Assembly: GCA_033439765.1 (NCBI GenBank)
Contig: JAULSN010000026.1
Span: 1 to 23,313 of the forward strand
Direction of reading: 5' to 3'
DNA from: Lasiosphaeria ovina
Taxonomy: Eukaryota; Ascomycota; Sordariomycetes; Sordariales; Lasiosphaeriaceae
Length of the DNA: 23,313 nt
This document shows positions 20,303-23,313 of this stretch, in pieces. The notes beneath the pieces are model-generated. The model was not told the origin of the DNA and searched no databases. It saw nothing but the letters and a program-made list of their open reading frames with translations. The position numbers were made by a program, and so were the translations under genes. Numbering within the stretch: the stretch's first letter is position 1; the number at the start of each line of letters is the position of its first letter.

Positions 20303-20780
20303 AAGCCTGATAGTTTGTGTGTTGTGAATAGTTGTTTAATCAGATGAGGTGGCATGTTTATAGCAGTTAATTTCTTATGCAGTGCCCGTTTCTCACTACC
20401 ATTTACCTATTTATGTCTTCATTACCTGGGCTTTTAGTTCTGGCTTCGTATTGTACAAAAAAGGTGTATTGTGAACAACTGCTCTGCTACATGCTCAAAA
20501 TCCTGCATGTACTGTATGCCCCCACTACTATCTTCTGAGAATTTAAACTAGAAAAATATAAAAAAGTCTAAACAAACATACTTGTACATAAAGTTCAAAC
20601 AGTCATACATCATCGTACATTACATTACAAGGGGCCCGGGAGGGCCCCGGCTCTGCCTTTTTCCGTCTTTCCTGTAGCCATGTATGCAACACAAGGCCTT
20701 GTTAATTATACAATCCAAACACTTTTAACCAGTCATGTCGTTCATTGCTCGTGGAGCAGTCGTGATTGGGTCCGGCAAAA
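20303..20780. other. Intergenic between two convergent 3' ends
   Basis: AT-richer sequence holding the 3' flanks of the Hsp70-like fragment (plus) and the C2H2-like gene (minus). A short GC inverted repeat is present: GGGGCCC at 20631-20637 and GGGCCCC at 20642-20648 with a four-base loop. No gene seen. Confidence 0.5.
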
Positions 20781-21256
20781 TTAGTATTCCTCCTGCCTGG
20801 AGCCAAACATGTGGCTCCCTGGCTCCTCCCCCGGGTTCTGACTGTGGGCGTGAAAGGCCCAGGCAACCTGTGCTTCTGTGAAAGGCACCTCCACCCCGCT
20901 GAAAGATGGCTGTGGCGCATGGAATATGTGATCGTCTCGCCGTGTCGGTTGTTGTTGCTGTTGCTGTTGCCCATATCCAACCATTAGTTCTTCTGGCATG
21001 GTCTTGCTGCAGCCTGGACAGTACATGTTGGAGCATCGGCCAGCCGGGTGAGCTTCAACAAGCGTCTGGCTGGAATCGCGGTTTTCGTCTCGAATCCATG
21101 CGGCTGACGACCGGGGTGTCGCGGCCATCATAATTCGACTTTCCATCGCGGGCACTTGCTCCAGTTTAGCATCATGACCACCCTCCACTTCGATGCCTGA
21201 CTCCGGCGTGTAAAAAGACGGCGTGTTCGGGTGTGCCCAGAAGGTGGGTAATGCGG
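20781..21256 (-). other. Probable out-of-frame C-terminal tail of the C2H2-like gene
   Basis: This frame reads protein-like sequence from about 21256 (LPTFWAHPNTPSFYTPES, then GIEVEGGHDAKLEQ) through MYCPGCSKTMPEELM and a seven-glutamine run to a stop at 20781-20783. It lies one frame away from the end of the reading frame above it, which otherwise closes at 21128 after a basic, unconvincing tail. I found no GT/AG pair that would connect the two frames. The simplest explanation is a one-base indel between about 21200 and 21290, from mutation or sequencing error. If so, the real protein is over 100 residues longer. Confidence 0.5.
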
Positions 21257-23310
21257 AGTGCCAGGAGGCTGATAGATCGTCTGGCTGTGGTATGTCATCC
21301 CGTATGTGACCGGAACTGCGACAGGGGAGGACTCCCAGCTCTGGTGGAATGGCGACCTCGACTCATGGCTTTGTGCCGAGTGTGGCATTGGGTGTTCGGC
21401 CGGCTGTGTTGACAACGTCACTTGGCTCCGCTTGGGGGCGACAGTTCTTGCATGCGATTGTGGAGTCCCTGCTCTTTGTATCGGCACCGGTATTTGAGTC
21501 GATGGCTGAATCTTGACAGGGACGTTGGCCCTTTTCGCTCGTTTGGGGTTAGGATTTATCTGCCTCCTGGGAGCGGCCGCTGGGAGGTCGCCACCAGGCA
21601 TGGCGCTAAATGTACTCGTGTCAACAGGCACCACTGCTGGCGGCAGAGTCGGAGACGGAGGGAGGAGTTGAGAAGTCCCAGCCCAATTGTCCGTCCTGGC
21701 GGCTGGGTTTGTTGCGCCATTGGGAAAGAACGAGGACACAGTGCCCGAAATCCTTTGCTCCCAGTCCTGGACAACGGTTTCGATCCAAGTGTATAGCGAC
21801 TGCGTACTTCTCTCCAGGCCTTGGTGGACTTTGAGCTCGATATCGGACGGCGGCGCTGTATCCTCGAGGACATAGCGATACTGTATTTCGAGGAGGTCTT
21901 TCAGTTGGCCGAGGAACTTTTTGGATTCGGCCACAAAATCGAACACTTCCATGACAGGCACAAACGCTGTAAAGGGATTAGGCTGCAACGTCTAACGAAC
22001 TGAGTTTGGAGGCGGTGCTTACCTGCGTCCGGGACTTTGCGGTCGTGCGGAAACAGAAGCTTCCACAGCGATGTCCAGTTGTCTATCTTTGCCTTTTGGC
22101 TCCTCGCCTCCAACGACGAGATGATCTTTTGCGTGATGCCATCCTCAGGGTCTGTGCCGTCCTGGCCTTCTGCTAGGCGGCAGACAACAGGCTGTCTGAG
22201 GTGGATGTCGAACTCATCCTTAGAGGGAAATCCTTGGCAGCACCGCGGACAAAGGAAAGGCCCGGAGTTCCTCTGAACTGGGGGATGGTGAGCACGGATG
22301 TGTTTCCTAGATGGCAACATTAGCAAGAGTAAATCTAAGGGTAGGAGGGGGAGGGGGGTTGTTACTTGAGCTGCGACATGTCGGCAAAGGAGTGGGTGGC
22401 GCAGACATAGCGATCCCGCACGTTGAACCTGAGGGGATTTCGTTTCCGGTAAGGGCAGCTGAGGTTAGAGACGTTGCTCGCCCTGGTGCTCTCGCCCTGG
22501 GAGCTCGTAGACATGCCACGGCCATCTCCCCCCTCGCCAGCCCAGCCTCCGCGGTCGCTCCCCCCTTCGTCGCTTCCTTCGGCTTTCCGCTTGCCCCTTC
22601 CATTTGCGTTGTTGTTCGGAGCCTGTTGGCCGTCTTTCTCTGGGCTCTGTCCACAATTGCTACCGTCAGACGGCGAGGCTTGGTGGGAAGTGGCAGTGAT
22701 GAACCCAAGATTCCCTTCATGGGCGGCAGCCCAGAGCTCTTGGGTGTAATCTGTACGTGCAATCCTGAACCAGCAATGGCGCAGCACAATCACCCAGGTC
22801 TTTACCCCACGCGTTTCTCAGCACCAAGCTGGAGATCAGGTCGGACTCCTCGACAGGTCTAATCTCATCAACAGAGCCGCCATTGACATCATGCTCCTCC
22901 GCGTCGGCCGCATCGTTATTAAACAATGGAGTGCTTGATGGGTCATTTGACGATATGCTGCTTCGCCATTGAGGTAAGCCCACGTCGCACAGGATATTGG
23001 CAGGTTTCTGGCAACTAGACACAAACCTGTTTGCTTGCTCGTGGAAATGGTGGGCGTGGGATCGCACGGCTTCGTACCCCTCGTCGCACTCGGAGCGAAT
23101 GCCGCGGGACAGTCGGGACTCTGAACGGCTGCACTCGGAGTGGGTGTTGACACAAGTGGTTGACGAAAGGATCGAGTCGATTGAGCCAATGCCGCGATTG
23201 TGTTTTCGAAAAGGCAGGTCTGGTGTTTGGGTGTGCATGGCTGTCGAGTCCTCGTCGTCGTGGCCGTCGCGACTCACCCGGATCACGACGAGGGTCGCCT
23301 CTTTTTCCAT
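21128..23310 (-). CDS. Fungal C2H2-like zinc-finger protein, 4 exons, 5' end possibly beyond window
   Basis: Exons on the minus strand are 23310-22806, 22750-22366, 22306-22023 and 21966-21128, giving about 670 aa. The introns (55, 59 and 56 nt) all restore one frame: AWDYTQELW, SQLKKHIRAHH and VPDAAFVPVMEVF. The zinc-binding core joins exons 2 and 3. A long-loop finger (C267, C285, H299, H303; CPYRKRNPLRFNVRD) is followed by a second CxxC...H...C unit (C316, C319, H332, C339; CPRCCQGFPSKDEF). This arrangement is seen in a fungus-specific C2H2 family. Residues 1-170 are serine-rich and acidic. A low-complexity GGSDRGGWAGEGG region precedes the fingers, and the C-terminal part is proline/serine-rich. 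The family is often predicted as transcription-factor-like, but partners are unknown. The ATG at 23310 has only three bases upstream in the window, so an earlier exon cannot be excluded. The 3' end is uncertain because of a likely frameshift near 21200-21290. Confidence 0.75.
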
Positions 23311-23313
23311 TTG

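Noticed and set aside
22311..22862. Plus-strand 183-codon open frame
   Set aside because: Antisense shadow of exons 1-2 of the C2H2-like gene, whose splice sites and zinc-binding residues are clear.

Overview
The window looks like nuclear DNA of a filamentous ascomycete, probably a Sordariomycete and possibly Chaetomiaceae-like; the lineage is an inference. The genes carry short introns (about 55-105 nt, one of 227 nt) with GTAAGT/GTATGT-type donors and CTAAC/CTGAC branch points. Coding DNA is GC-rich, promoters carry CT-rich tracts, and the gene content is typically fungal (secreted glycoside hydrolase, TRPY vacuolar channel, NACHT-type STAND protein).

Region 1 (1-4.1 kb) holds two minus-strand plant-cell-wall genes. 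An SGNH/GDSL carbohydrate-esterase-like gene (848-1659) has its catalytic blocks spread over several frames by single-base indels. An apparently intact three-exon GH5 endo-beta-mannanase (2544-3772) lies upstream of it. Between them sits an extraordinary run of 244 cytosines (1832-2075), about 70 bp upstream of a TATA-like box of the esterase. The mannanase upstream region has a GGCTAA (XlnR/Xyr1-type) site and CreA-type sites.

Region 2 (5.6-8.34 kb) is a six-exon plus-strand gene for a YVC1-type vacuolar TRP cation channel of 733 aa, followed by CA microsatellites.

Region 3 (8.6-15.6 kb) is gene-poor. It contains a decayed ankyrin-like stretch (about 10.27-10.76 kb), a clear two-exon gene for an 81-residue four-CxxC DnaJ-zinc-finger-like protein (12675-13024), a two-unit tandem repeat, and a minus-strand duplicated cysteine motif (14.6-14.96 kb). 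A palindrome-rich, TATA-containing block (15.26-15.62 kb) may be an LTR relic.

Region 4 (15.6-23.3 kb) looks like an allorecognition or innate-immunity island. It has an intronless 1177-aa NLR-like NACHT/STAND protein with an orphan C-terminal half. Divergent from it is a 5'-truncated, frameshifted C-terminal fragment of an Hsp70-like actin-fold ATPase. A multi-exon minus-strand gene for a fungal C2H2-like protein follows; its C-terminal tail appears to continue in another frame, and its 5' end may lie beyond the window edge.

The indels in the esterase, Hsp70 fragment and C2H2 gene, plus the long poly-C, could be real decay or draft-assembly errors. The sequence alone cannot separate these.
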